NCBI GenBank assembly: GCA_038244055.1
Contig: JBBRTW010000171.1
Span: forward strand, 1-13,496
Length of the DNA: 13,496 bases
Direction: 5' to 3'
From: DASPKW01 sp038244055
GTDB taxonomy: Bacteria > Planctomycetota > Phycisphaerae > Tepidisphaerales > Tepidisphaeraceae
Below the pieces are notes generated by a model. The model worked only from the letters and a program-made list of their open reading frames with translations. It did no database searches and was not told the DNA's origin. Made by a program: the position numbers and the translations under genes. Shown piece after piece: positions 6,237-12,886 of the stretch (within the stretch, counting starts at the first letter, position 1; each line of letters starts with the position of its first letter).

Positions 6237-7985
6237 TCACGGCGGCGCTTTCCGCGTGGCCGGCATCATCAGCTCCCGCACCTTCGCCAGCGCCTCGCGG
6301 GCGCGCTCATCCTTCGGATTCAGGCGCACCGCCTCCAGAAAATACCGCTCCGCCACCGGATATCGCCTCACTGCCAGCGCGTCCGCCCCGGCCTTATACA
6401 ACTGGTCAGGTGGAAATGCCTGCCGGTTCGCCTCGGGCAACATCGCATTGGCGCGCTGCAGTTCGTGAAATTGTTGGATCGCCTCCTCCGCCCGCCCCAG
6501 CGATGAGTAGAGGCGCAACAGGTTCCGCCGCGGTTGGGGATCATCCGGATTGCCCGCGGCGGCCGCGAGAAAATCCTTCTCCGCCGCGGCAAGATCGCCG
6601 TGCAGCGCGTGATACTGCCCCAGATTGCCATGAGCGGCATTGCTCTGGGGAGTCACCGCCACGATGTGCCGCAGATTCGTCACATCATCCACCCAGAACC
6701 GAAGCTGCGCGAATGATGCGATTGCCAGCGCTAGCAGAATCGCGGCTGAAATCCCAATCGCCGCCCGCCGCCGCCTGGGTGAGATCCGCGACAAAAGCGC
6801 CGCCCCCGCCAGCGCCGGCCCGAGCATCGCGAGATAGAGATAGTGATCGGCGACCGTCGAATAATATTGGTAGGAGAACGGCACCAGCCCCAGGATCGGC
6901 AGCAGCGCCGCCACGAATATCAGACCGGCCGCGAAAAGCGCTGGATCGCGCCGCCGGCGCAGCCAGAGAAGCCCGGCCGGCAGCAGAGGAATCAGCGCGA
7001 TCGCATAGAACCACCCCTTGGTCACCATCGCGCTCGGCCGCCAGCCATAGCCAAACGCGAGGTCGATCGGCAGGACGATCTTGCCCAGATAAAACGCCAG
7101 AGATGCCCCCGCGACGACAGGCCGCTGATAAAGCTCTATCGGCGGAATAAACGCGCCGGCCTGCACCGCCCGGGCGATGATCGCGATGGGAATTGCCAGA
7201 ATCACCCACGGCGTCAGCGCGATGGCGATCGATTTGATCGGCCGGCGGAGAAGCCAGAAATCGATGGTGGCCAGCAGCAGCGGAACGACGATGGCCAAAG
7301 GCTTGGAGAGCAGCGCCAGCGCGAAACAGACGAGCGCGAGGATGTGGAAACGCAACGAGTACAATCGCGGGACGGGCGATCGTGATACGGGAATCTCGCC
7401 GCTGCCCGACGCAGCGCCCCTTGCAGCATTCGCCGCCAGCGAGAACACCGCGCTCAGCAAATCCTTCATTCCCGAAGCCCACGCCACCGCCTCCACCTGA
7501 ACCGGGTGCAACGCGAACAGCAGTGCCCCCGCGGCCGCCGGCCACGGTGAACGAATCAGCCTGCGGACGATTCCGTACACCAATAGCATCGCCATCAAAT
7601 GCAGCAAAAGGCTGGCCGCATGAAAGAAGTGCGGATCGATGTGCGCCCCGGTTTCATCGGGCAATGGAATGTAAGTCGCCCCCGCCAGAATTCCCCAGAC
7701 TGTGTAGGTCACGGGGATATACAGGCTCATCTCCGCATGCGACCAGTACCAGAGCAGACTGTCGCCGGCGAGTCGCGGTGGATTGAGGCGCGGGTTGTTG
7801 GTGAGTGTCGTCTCATTGTCGAACGGGCCGAATCCATCGCCGATGACCCGGCCGAAGGTCGTCAGCGCGATGAGGATCAGGAGCAGGGGAATCCACTTCG
7901 ATGAAGATCCGCCGCCGCCATGCCGGCCACTCCGGCGCTTGCCGCTGCCGCCGGATGAGGCCGTGTTGGTTGAGTAGGTCTTCAT
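6237..7985 (-). CDS. Multi-spanning GT-C/TMTC-like membrane protein with C-terminal TPR repeats
   Basis: This is a 582-residue protein. After a Gly/Ser/Lys-rich cytoplasmic start, hydrophobic spans begin with WIPLLLILIALTTFG (about 30) and continue to about residue 430. The segments HPVQVEAVAWASGMKD and YYSTVADHYLYLAMLG are typical of the TMTC / GT-C-fold family with appended tetratricopeptide repeats. The last ~140 residues form TPR-type helices (NLGQYHALHGDLAAAEKDFL; ERYFLEAVRLNPKDERAREA). Likely role: polyprenyl-sugar-dependent glycosyl transfer to proteins at the outer face of the membrane, with TPRs for partner binding; the substrate is unknown. The start at 7985 is supported by the ATGA overlap with the pgeF stop, which implies translational coupling. 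The frame stays open upstream to 8180, inside pgeF, but that part is a shadow. Confidence 0.8.
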   Translation of the reverse strand: MKTYSTNTASSGGSGKRRSGRHGGGGSSSKWIPLLLILIALTTFGRVIGDGFGPFDNETTLTNNPRLNPPRLAGDSLLWYWSHAEMSLYIPVTYTVWGILAGATYIPLPDETGAHIDPHFFHAASLLLHLMAMLLVYGIVRRLIRSPWPAAAGALLFALHPVQVEAVAWASGMKDLLSAVFSLAANAARGAASGSGEIPVSRSPVPRLYSLRFHILALVCFALALLSKPLAIVVPLLLATIDFWLLRRPIKSIAIALTPWVILAIPIAIIARAVQAGAFIPPIELYQRPVVAGASLAFYLGKIVLPIDLAFGYGWRPSAMVTKGWFYAIALIPLLPAGLLWLRRRRDPALFAAGLIFVAALLPILGLVPFSYQYYSTVADHYLYLAMLGPALAGAALLSRISPRRRRAAIGISAAILLALAIASFAQLRFWVDDVTNLRHIVAVTPQSNAAHGNLGQYHALHGDLAAAEKDFLAAAAGNPDDPQPRRNLLRLYSSLGRAEEAIQQFHELQRANAMLPEANRQAFPPDQLYKAGADALAVRRYPVAERYFLEAVRLNPKDERAREALAKVRELMMPATRKAPP

Positions 7986-8797
7986 GATCGCACAGGTGAA
8001 ATGAGGGCGGCCATCCGGCCCGTCGCCGCGCCGTCGCGACGGTGCGAGAAGAAATCGGCGGACTTGGCGAACGTGCAGAGATTGGTGGTGTCGATGTATT
8101 TGCGAATGAGTCGTGCTTGCTGGAGTTGGGCATAGGCGACACCGCGGAGATTGAGAGGTGTCTTGCGTATCGAAACGCACGGTTCAACGATCTCCGCGGG
8201 TTCCTCGAAACCAAAGTAGTGTCGAAATTTGGCAATGACCTCCGCTCCAACTTCGTAGTTTTTCATGGAGATGCACGGCCCGATGGCGGCGCGGAAATCG
8301 GCGGGGGATTGGCCGGTGAGATCGGTAAGTCGTTGCACGGCGCCCGGGATTATTCCGGCGACCAGACCCCGCCACCCCGCATGAACCGCCGCCACCGCCC
8401 GCCCATCTCCGCTCGCCAGCAGAATCGGCACGCAATCCGCATATTTGACGCCCAGCGCCCGGCCGGGGTCATCCGTCACCAGCGCATCGGCGCATCGCCC
8501 ATTTTCAAAATCCCTATCCGCGCGAGCCGTCAGCACCTCCGCCCCATGCACCTGGCTCACCCAGCAGCGCGCGGCCTGGGACAGCCCCACCGCGGCCGCG
8601 AAACGCCGGTAGTTCTCATCCACGTTGGCGATGGGGTCCTTCACCTCCGCATCGCGTGAGATGCCCAGGTTCAGCGAATCAAACGGCGCGGGGCTGACCC
8701 CGCCGCTGCGGGTGGAGAATCCATGTCGAACTCCGATCCGCTCCAGCAGGGGGGATGCGAAATAGTGCAGATTGTCGGCCCGGCGGCGAACCAGCAT
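7982..8797 (-). CDS. pgeF: Purine nucleoside phosphorylase / laccase-domain (YfiH) family protein
   Basis: This is a 271-residue cytoplasmic protein of the YfiH/PgeF (DUF152) family. These were once called polyphenol oxidases; they are now known as purine nucleoside phosphorylases or hydrolases and, in E. coli, as the editor of misincorporated L-Ser in peptidoglycan precursors. The metal-site residues are present: His84 in CWVSQVHGAEV, Cys122 in GVKYADCVPILLAS and His139 in AAVHAGWRGLV. The GPC(I) block (about 175) and the C-terminal FFSHRRDGAATGRMA block are also there. I take ATG at 8797, where the product opens MLVRRRADNLHYFASP at normal family length. The frame is open to 8965, but that stretch is the retron RNA region read backwards. 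Its stop overlaps the downstream membrane-protein gene (ATGA). No Shine-Dalgarno sequence is visible. Confidence 0.88.
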   Translation of the reverse strand: MLVRRRADNLHYFASPLLERIGVRHGFSTRSGGVSPAPFDSLNLGISRDAEVKDPIANVDENYRRFAAAVGLSQAARCWVSQVHGAEVLTARADRDFENGRCADALVTDDPGRALGVKYADCVPILLASGDGRAVAAVHAGWRGLVAGIIPGAVQRLTDLTGQSPADFRAAIGPCISMKNYEVGAEVIAKFRHYFGFEEPAEIVEPCVSIRKTPLNLRGVAYAQLQQARLIRKYIDTTNLCTFAKSADFFSHRRDGAATGRMAALISPVRS

Positions 8798-8836
8798 GGC
8801 CAGAGGATACGGGACAACGCCGATTCGATGAAGCGG

Positions 8837-8865
8837 TTGACGCGCGGGGGGAAAAACGGGAAGGT
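8837..8865 (+). promoter_or_regulatory. Possible promoter of the retron
   Basis: TTGACG (8837-8842) matches 5 of 6 of the -35 consensus. At 17-bp spacing the -10 position is GAAGGT (8860-8865), a poor match. The predicted start (~8872) falls just before the a1 repeat at 8875, which is where a retron transcript should begin. This positional agreement is the main support. Confidence 0.3.
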
Positions 8866-8874
8866 GGGCGGTGC

Positions 8875-9053
8875 GAAGCCGTGGGGCGGTTCCAAGCTCG
8901 ACAGCCGTTTCGTTCGCAAGAGCGCATCGGCCTGTCGCTCCGGGGTTACCCCGGGGACGTGACATTACCTCCGCAGTGAGCGCGCGACAGTCCGGGCGCT
9001 ACCACGCCCAAGTTGTCGCGCCGGACGAGATTCGTTGGACCGCCCCCGGCTTT
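8875..9053 (+). ncRNA. Retron msr-msd RNA (predicted)
   Basis: This is predicted primer and template for msDNA synthesis by the RT encoded 28 nt downstream. In order: a1 (8875-8895); G8896 in AAGC context, the expected 2'-branching guanosine directly after a1; msr hairpin 1 (CGACAGCCG 8899-8907 with CGG-C-CTGTCG 8928-8937, bulged C8931); msr hairpin 2 (CCGGGG 8940-8945, TTA, CCCCGG 8949-8954, extendable to 8938/8956); a mostly single-stranded 8957-8979; the msd stem-loop 8982-9021; linker 9022-9034; a2 (9035-9053). This matches the canonical a1-msr-msd-a2 layout. cDNA starting opposite about 9034 and ending near the second hairpin would be roughly 70-78 nt. The fold was paired by hand, not by an energy program, and no expression evidence exists. 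Confidence 0.8.
8875..9053 (+). repeat. Retron a1/a2 inverted repeat
   Basis: Arm a1 at 8875-8895 pairs with arm a2 at 9035-9053. G8875 pairs with T9053 (wobble), 8876-8881 with 9052-9047, 8883-8890 with 9046-9039, and 8892-8895 with 9038-9035. That is 18 Watson-Crick pairs and one wobble, interrupted only by single bulged Ts at 8882 and 8891 (or 8890). A match of this length around a folded 139-nt core is very unlikely by chance, even in GC-rich DNA. Confidence 0.85.
8982..9021 (+). other. msd-type stem-loop
   Basis: GCGCGACA (8982-8989) pairs with TGTCGCGC (9014-9021), extended by two G-U pairs (8990-8991 with 9013-9012). After two A/C mismatches comes GGGCG (8994-8998) with CGCCC (9005-9009) around the loop CTACCA (8999-9004). 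Lying between the msr hairpins and a2, it is the part expected to be copied into msDNA. Confidence 0.78.
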
Positions 9054-9081
9054 TGTTTCACGCCATGTCCCGGATTGGAAG

Positions 9082-10416
9082 ATGTCGCTGCTGGATTCCT
9101 CACGGTTCATCTACTCGCTGGCCGGCGAATTGATCAGCCGCCCGTGGAATGCCGCCGCTCTGAAAACCGCACTACGTCGCCCGCCTTATCGTCCGCTCCG
9201 AATCCCCAAATTCATCGAGCGCCTCCTCGCGGCCTTCCCCGCCGCGCCCAAATTCCATGACCTGGTCGCGTTTCTGCGAATCGACTCCGGCCTCACCCGC
9301 GCGCTTTCTCGCGGCTTGGCCCCGCTCCCCGCCATCGCATCGCGCCCAACGCGCCACCTGCGCAAGATGGATGACCCACCCGTGCGACTGAGCGGCCTTG
9401 CAATCCCAAAACTGCCTACCGAATCCGCGCTGGCCGAATGGTTCGGCATCGACTCCCAGCGACTGCGCTGGCTCGCCGATGTCGCCGGTCGAAACCGCAA
9501 GCATCGCGCCGGCCCACTTCGCACCTATCGCCATCGCTGGATTCCGCGCCGCAACGGTCCCCCGCGCCTGCTGGAAATCCCCAGGCGCGCCTTAAAGCTG
9601 ATGCAGCGAAAACTCCTGGCCGAAATTCTCAATCCCATCCCTGTCCATCCCGCCGCCCACGGGTTTTGCGCCGGCCGATCGATCGTCACCAATGCGAGCG
9701 TTCACTGCGGAAAGTCAACCGTGCTGCGCTTCGACCTGGCCGATTTCTTCCCCAGCATCTCCTCGGCGCGGGTGTTTCAGATTTTCCGCACGATCGGTTA
9801 TCCGGCCCGCGTCGCGCGATTGCTTACCGGCCTCTGCACGACGCAGCTTCCGGCCGATGTCTGGGAAGCCCGTCCCGGCGCTCGCGCGGGCGCGGATTTC
9901 GCCGCGTGGCAGCGCCTGTTCACCCGCCATCTTCCGCAAGGCGCGCCCGCCTCGCCCGCACTGGCCAACCTGGCGGCGGGCCGGCTCGACCGCCGCTTGG
10001 CCGGCCTGGCGACCAGAATCAGCGCGGCCTACTCGCGCTATTCGGATGATTTGACCTTCTCGGGGGGCGCTAACCTGGCTCGCGCGAGCAAGCGCCTGGC
10101 GACCGTCGTTTCGGTCATCGCCCACGAAGAAGGTTTCACTCTGAATCACCGCAAATCCCGAATCATGCGCGCCGGCGTGCGACAACATGTGACCGGCGTG
10201 GTCGTCAACATCCGCCCCAACATCGCCCGCTCCGAGTTCGACCGCCTCAAGGCGATTCTCACCAATTGCGTTCGCCAGGGGCCGGCATCGCAGAATCGCG
10301 AGGAGCGGCGCGATTTCCGGGCATACCTCACAGGGAAAATTGCGCATGTCTCATCAGTCCATCCCGGCCGCGGCGCTAAGCTGAAATACATTCTTGATCG
10401 AATCGATTGGAAGTGA
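9082..10416 (+). CDS. Retron-type reverse transcriptase
   Basis: This RT has 444 residues from ATG 9082. Residues 1 to ~140 match nothing I know. The RT core begins at YRHRWIPRRNGPPRLLEIPR (149-168). Next come HGFCAGRSIVTNASVH, whose NASVH (204-208) is the retron NAxxH motif; FDLADFFPSI (217-226) with the first catalytic Asp; LPQGAPASPALANL (284-297); YSRYSDDLTFSGG with YSDD (320-323); GFTLNHRKSRIM; and HVTGVVVN with the retron VTG (370-372). It ends with a thumb-like GKIAHVSSVHPGRGAKLKYI. Retron RTs copy the msd RNA primed from a 2'-OH of the msr. There are no maturase, endonuclease or other fused domains. A TTG at 9013 is in frame but lies inside the msr-msd RNA, so I rejected it. The length and N-terminal extension recall the long myxobacterial retron RTs. 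Composition matches its neighbours. Confidence 0.92.
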   Translation: MSLLDSSRFIYSLAGELISRPWNAAALKTALRRPPYRPLRIPKFIERLLAAFPAAPKFHDLVAFLRIDSGLTRALSRGLAPLPAIASRPTRHLRKMDDPPVRLSGLAIPKLPTESALAEWFGIDSQRLRWLADVAGRNRKHRAGPLRTYRHRWIPRRNGPPRLLEIPRRALKLMQRKLLAEILNPIPVHPAAHGFCAGRSIVTNASVHCGKSTVLRFDLADFFPSISSARVFQIFRTIGYPARVARLLTGLCTTQLPADVWEARPGARAGADFAAWQRLFTRHLPQGAPASPALANLAAGRLDRRLAGLATRISAAYSRYSDDLTFSGGANLARASKRLATVVSVIAHEEGFTLNHRKSRIMRAGVRQHVTGVVVNIRPNIARSEFDRLKAILTNCVRQGPASQNREERRDFRAYLTGKIAHVSSVHPGRGAKLKYILDRIDWK

Positions 10417-10492
10417 GAAACTGCTCCACCACGCCAAACCCATGCCCCACATCCCCCTCCACCCCGCCCCACCCATAATTATCCCTCCGACA

Positions 10493-10519
10493 TTCTCCGT
10501 GCCCTCCGTGTTTTCCGTG
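10493..10519. repeat. Period-9 repeat (three TCCGTG units)
   Basis: Three tandem 9-mers, TTCTCCGTG, CCCTCCGTG and TTTTCCGTG, lie in the 199-bp gap between the RT and zwf. Read on the minus strand they encode TENTEGTEN-like peptides, which from memory recur as spurious ORFs in many genomes. They resemble the period-8 tract at 1378-1401 in style. Confidence 0.5.
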
Positions 10520-10551
10520 GTGGTCTTTTCCTCCGAACCCAAAGCGACAGT

Positions 10552-10580
10552 TTGAATTTTCCCCCTCCCCACCTTATCTC
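10552..10580 (+). promoter_or_regulatory. Weak candidate promoter for zwf
   Basis: TTGAAT (10552-10557) and TATCTC (10575-10580) are 17 bp apart; the -10 matches only its first three positions. It is correctly placed for a ~28-nt leader carrying AAAGGA (10601-10606), 9 nt before the zwf ATG. Confidence 0.35.
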
Positions 10581-10615
10581 TTACCCCCGCGCGTAAAACT
10601 AAAGGAACACTCTCC

Positions 10616-12157
10616 ATGCCCTCTACCGCTCCCCCCTGTGCCCTGGTCATCTTCGGCGCCAGCGGCGATCTCGCCAAGCGCAAGCTCATCCCCGCCATCT
10701 ACGAGATGGCCCGGGAGAAGCTCCTCTCCGAAAACACCTACATCGTCGGCTTCGCCCGCTCGCCGATGACCGATGACCAGTACCGCGCCGAATGCCGCGA
10801 ATCGGTCAAAAAGTTCGGCCGAACCAAGCCCATGGGCATGGCCCTCTGGGAGGAAATCGAAAAGCGCATCCACTACTTCCAGGGCGACTATGGCTCGGCC
10901 GACGATCATCAGCGCCTCTCCGAACTGCTCTCACAACTCGATGTGAAGTACGGCAACAACGAGAAGAACCGCCTTTTCTACCTCTCCACGCCCCCCAACA
11001 CCTTCGAGCCGATCATCTCCCGCCTCGGCGAGCGCGCCCTCGATCCCAAGACCAACCCCGAAGCCCGCTTCAAGCGGCTGATCATCGAAAAACCCTTCGG
11101 CTACGACCTGGCCACCGCGCGCGAGCTCAATGAACTCATCCACAAGTATTTCGATGAAACCCAGGTCTTCCGCATCGATCATTATCTGGGCAAGGAAACC
11201 GTCCAGAACCTGATGGTCATGCGCTTCGCCAACTCCATCTTCGAGCCGATCTGGAATTACAAATACATCGATCACGTCCAGATCACCGTCAGCGAAACCC
11301 TCGGCGTCGGCTCGCGCGGCGGCTATTACGATAAATCCGGCGCGCTGCGCGATATGGTGCAGAATCATATCTTCCAGCTCATGGCCCTGGTCGCCATGGA
11401 ACCCCCGGCCGCCCTCGATGCCGTCTCCATTCGCGATGAGAAGACCAAGGTTTACAGATCCATCCGCCCCATCCGCCCCGAGCAGGTCGATCATTACGCC
11501 ATCCGCGGCCAGTACAGCCCCGGCGAGCATGCCGGGCAGAAAACCGAAGGCTACCTGAAGGAAAAAGACGTTCCCCCCGATTCCCGCACCGAAACCTTCG
11601 CCGCCCTCAAGCTCTACATCGATAACTGGCGCTGGAGCGGCATGCCCTTCTACCTCCGCACCGGAAAATTTCTCGATTCCAAGCTGAGCGAGGTCGTGGT
11701 GCGTTTCCGCTCGCCGCCGCAGACGCTCTTCCAGAAACAGTGCGAATCGCCCGTCTATCCCAACGATCTGATCGTGCGCATCCAGCCCGAGGAAGGCATC
11801 AGTTGGCGGCTCAACGGCAAAGTCCCCGGCGGCGCGATGAACATCAAATCCGTCGCCCTGGATTTCCTCTACAACACCGCGTTCCACGTCGAACCCCCCG
11901 AGGCCTACGAGCGCCTGATCTACGATGCCATGAGCGGCGACCAGACCCTCTTCATCCGCGGCGATGAGGCCGAGGCCGCCTGGGCCGTCATCGACCCCAT
12001 CGAGGAAGGCTGGCGTCAGAGCAAGCGCCCCCCCGAATCTTACGCCCCCGGCTCCTGGGGCCCCAACCGTTCGATCGACCTCATCGAATCCGATGGCCGC
12101 CGCTGGCTGCATGCCGGCAACGGCGAGGCCGAGCCCATCGTCGCCTGCTCCTTATAA
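10616..12157 (+). CDS. zwf: Glucose-6-phosphate 1-dehydrogenase
   Basis: This cytoplasmic enzyme oxidises glucose 6-phosphate to 6-phosphogluconolactone with reduction of NADP+, the first step of the oxidative pentose phosphate and Entner-Doudoroff routes. Its 513 residues are normal family length. The N-terminal Rossmann motif is GASGDLAKRK (14-23). The active-site signature RIDHYLGKE lies at 186-194, with the substrate-binding Lys and the catalytic Asp-His region, followed by FANSIFEPIWNYKYIDHVQI. The C-terminal beta+alpha domain includes WSGMPFYLRTGK. AAAGGA gives a reasonable ribosome site. No pgl, gnd or opcA gene is adjacent within the window. A REP-like inverted repeat starts 8 nt after the stop. 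Confidence 0.96.
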   Translation: MPSTAPPCALVIFGASGDLAKRKLIPAIYEMAREKLLSENTYIVGFARSPMTDDQYRAECRESVKKFGRTKPMGMALWEEIEKRIHYFQGDYGSADDHQRLSELLSQLDVKYGNNEKNRLFYLSTPPNTFEPIISRLGERALDPKTNPEARFKRLIIEKPFGYDLATARELNELIHKYFDETQVFRIDHYLGKETVQNLMVMRFANSIFEPIWNYKYIDHVQITVSETLGVGSRGGYYDKSGALRDMVQNHIFQLMALVAMEPPAALDAVSIRDEKTKVYRSIRPIRPEQVDHYAIRGQYSPGEHAGQKTEGYLKEKDVPPDSRTETFAALKLYIDNWRWSGMPFYLRTGKFLDSKLSEVVVRFRSPPQTLFQKQCESPVYPNDLIVRIQPEEGISWRLNGKVPGGAMNIKSVALDFLYNTAFHVEPPEAYERLIYDAMSGDQTLFIRGDEAEAAWAVIDPIEEGWRQSKRPPESYAPGSWGPNRSIDLIESDGRRWLHAGNGEAEPIVACSL

Positions 12158-12164
12158 TCCGATT

Positions 12165-12256
12165 GTAGCATGGGCATCCTGCCCGTGTGGAGTGCGCGGA
12201 ATTTTGAAAGCCGCTGCATTGTCGATTTGGAAGTCGTTCACACGGGCAGGATGCCC
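12165..12256. repeat. 18-bp inverted repeat, REP-like, after zwf
   Basis: GGGCATCCTGCCCGTGTG (12172-12189) is perfectly repeated in inverse at 12239-12256, with a 49-nt spacer. Each arm also contains its own small palindrome (GGGCA-TCC-TGCCC), so single-arm hairpins compete with the long stem. The left end GTAGCATGGGC resembles the GTGGTGC-GGC start of the post-stop hairpins at 1648 and 5257. The repeat extends the next gene's frame upstream as a false ORF start (12170). Confidence 0.75.
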
Positions 12257-12310
12257 GCGCCACGGGAAACCACTTCGACGCAAATCGCCCGTCGTGCATG
12301 GAGAGTCTGG

Positions 12311-12862
12311 ATGTCAATTCTCGTCATCAGCAGCAGCCTGAATCTCGACAGCTCCACGCTCCATCTCGCGCGCCATGTTCTCGCCAGCCTCGAGCGCCAG
12401 GGCCATCCCGCCGCGCTCCTCGATCTGGCCGGCCGGGAAATGCCCTGGTGCGATGGCTTTCGCTGCTACGAATCGGCCCACGCCCAGGATCTGGCCGCGA
12501 TCGTCCGCGCCGCCTCCGCCATCATCATCTGCACGCCCATCTACAATTTCTCCGTCAATGCCGCGCTTAAGAATTTCATCGAGCTGACCGATCAGGCGTG
12601 GAACGACAAAGTCGTCGGCTTCGCCTGCTCGGCCGGCGGGCCATCGAGCTACATGGCCATCATGTCGGCCGCCAACTGGCTGATGCTCGACTTCCGCTGC
12701 GTGATCGTGCCCCGATTCGTCTACGCCACCCGCCAGGCCTTCACCGAGCGCGTCTTGACTGATGAGGAAGTCGCCCGACGTCTCGATGAACTGGCCGCCG
12801 CAGTCGTCCGTTTCGGCGCGGCGATGGCCTTGCCCACAACGAATCCCCCACCGGCCGGGTAA
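12311..12862 (+). CDS. NAD(P)H-dependent FMN reductase-family flavoprotein
   Basis: This is a 183-residue cytoplasmic protein with a flavodoxin-like fold. MSILVISSSLNLDSST fits the phosphate-binding loop after strand 1. ICTPIYNFSVNAALKNFIE matches the PxYN-S-P--LKN-iD flavin-binding motif. VGFACSAGGPSSYMA is the usual glycine-rich turn after the next strand. Such enzymes reduce FMN or quinones with NAD(P)H; the substrate cannot be predicted. I chose ATG 12311 because GGAG (12300-12303) is 7 nt upstream and the protein then starts at the family's first strand. The frame is open back to 12170, but that part is the inverted repeat. It lies 153 bp after zwf, an NADPH producer, so a link is possible but unproven. 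Confidence 0.87.
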   Translation: MSILVISSSLNLDSSTLHLARHVLASLERQGHPAALLDLAGREMPWCDGFRCYESAHAQDLAAIVRAASAIIICTPIYNFSVNAALKNFIELTDQAWNDKVVGFACSAGGPSSYMAIMSAANWLMLDFRCVIVPRFVYATRQAFTERVLTDEEVARRLDELAAAVVRFGAAMALPTTNPPPAG

Positions 12863-12886
12863 GTTTGGAGGACACGTTCTGGGTGC

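Noticed and set aside
6173..7150. Plus-strand 325-codon ORF opposite the TMTC-like gene
   Set aside because: Its translation is Pro/Arg/Ser-rich with no domain; it is a complement of transmembrane and TPR coding sequence.
7986..8180. N-terminal extension of the TMTC-like protein
   Set aside because: It lies inside pgeF in another frame, is His/Arg-rich, and the ATGA overlap gives a natural start at 7985.
8798..8965. N-terminal extension of pgeF
   Set aside because: It adds 56 residues not expected in the family and overlaps the retron a1/msr region.
9013..9081. Upstream TTG start for the reverse transcriptase (adds 23 residues)
   Set aside because: The segment lies within the msd/a2 part of the predicted ncRNA and would add an Arg/Pro-rich tail with no support; ATG 9082 follows the RNA.
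9082..10416. RT as a group II intron maturase or diversity-generating retroelement
   Set aside because: No maturase X/HNH domain and no intron domain V-like structure noticed, no adenine-specific variable/template repeat pair or target protein nearby; NAxxH and VTG point to a retron.
10931..12112. Long minus-strand ORF opposite zwf (393 codons)
   Set aside because: It is antisense to a certain gene and has shadow-type composition rich in Gly/Asp/Ala; such frames are common in GC-rich DNA.
12170..12310. N-terminal extension of the FMN reductase
   Set aside because: It is encoded by the 18-bp inverted repeat and its spacer; the family fold starts at MSILVISSS with a good ribosome site.
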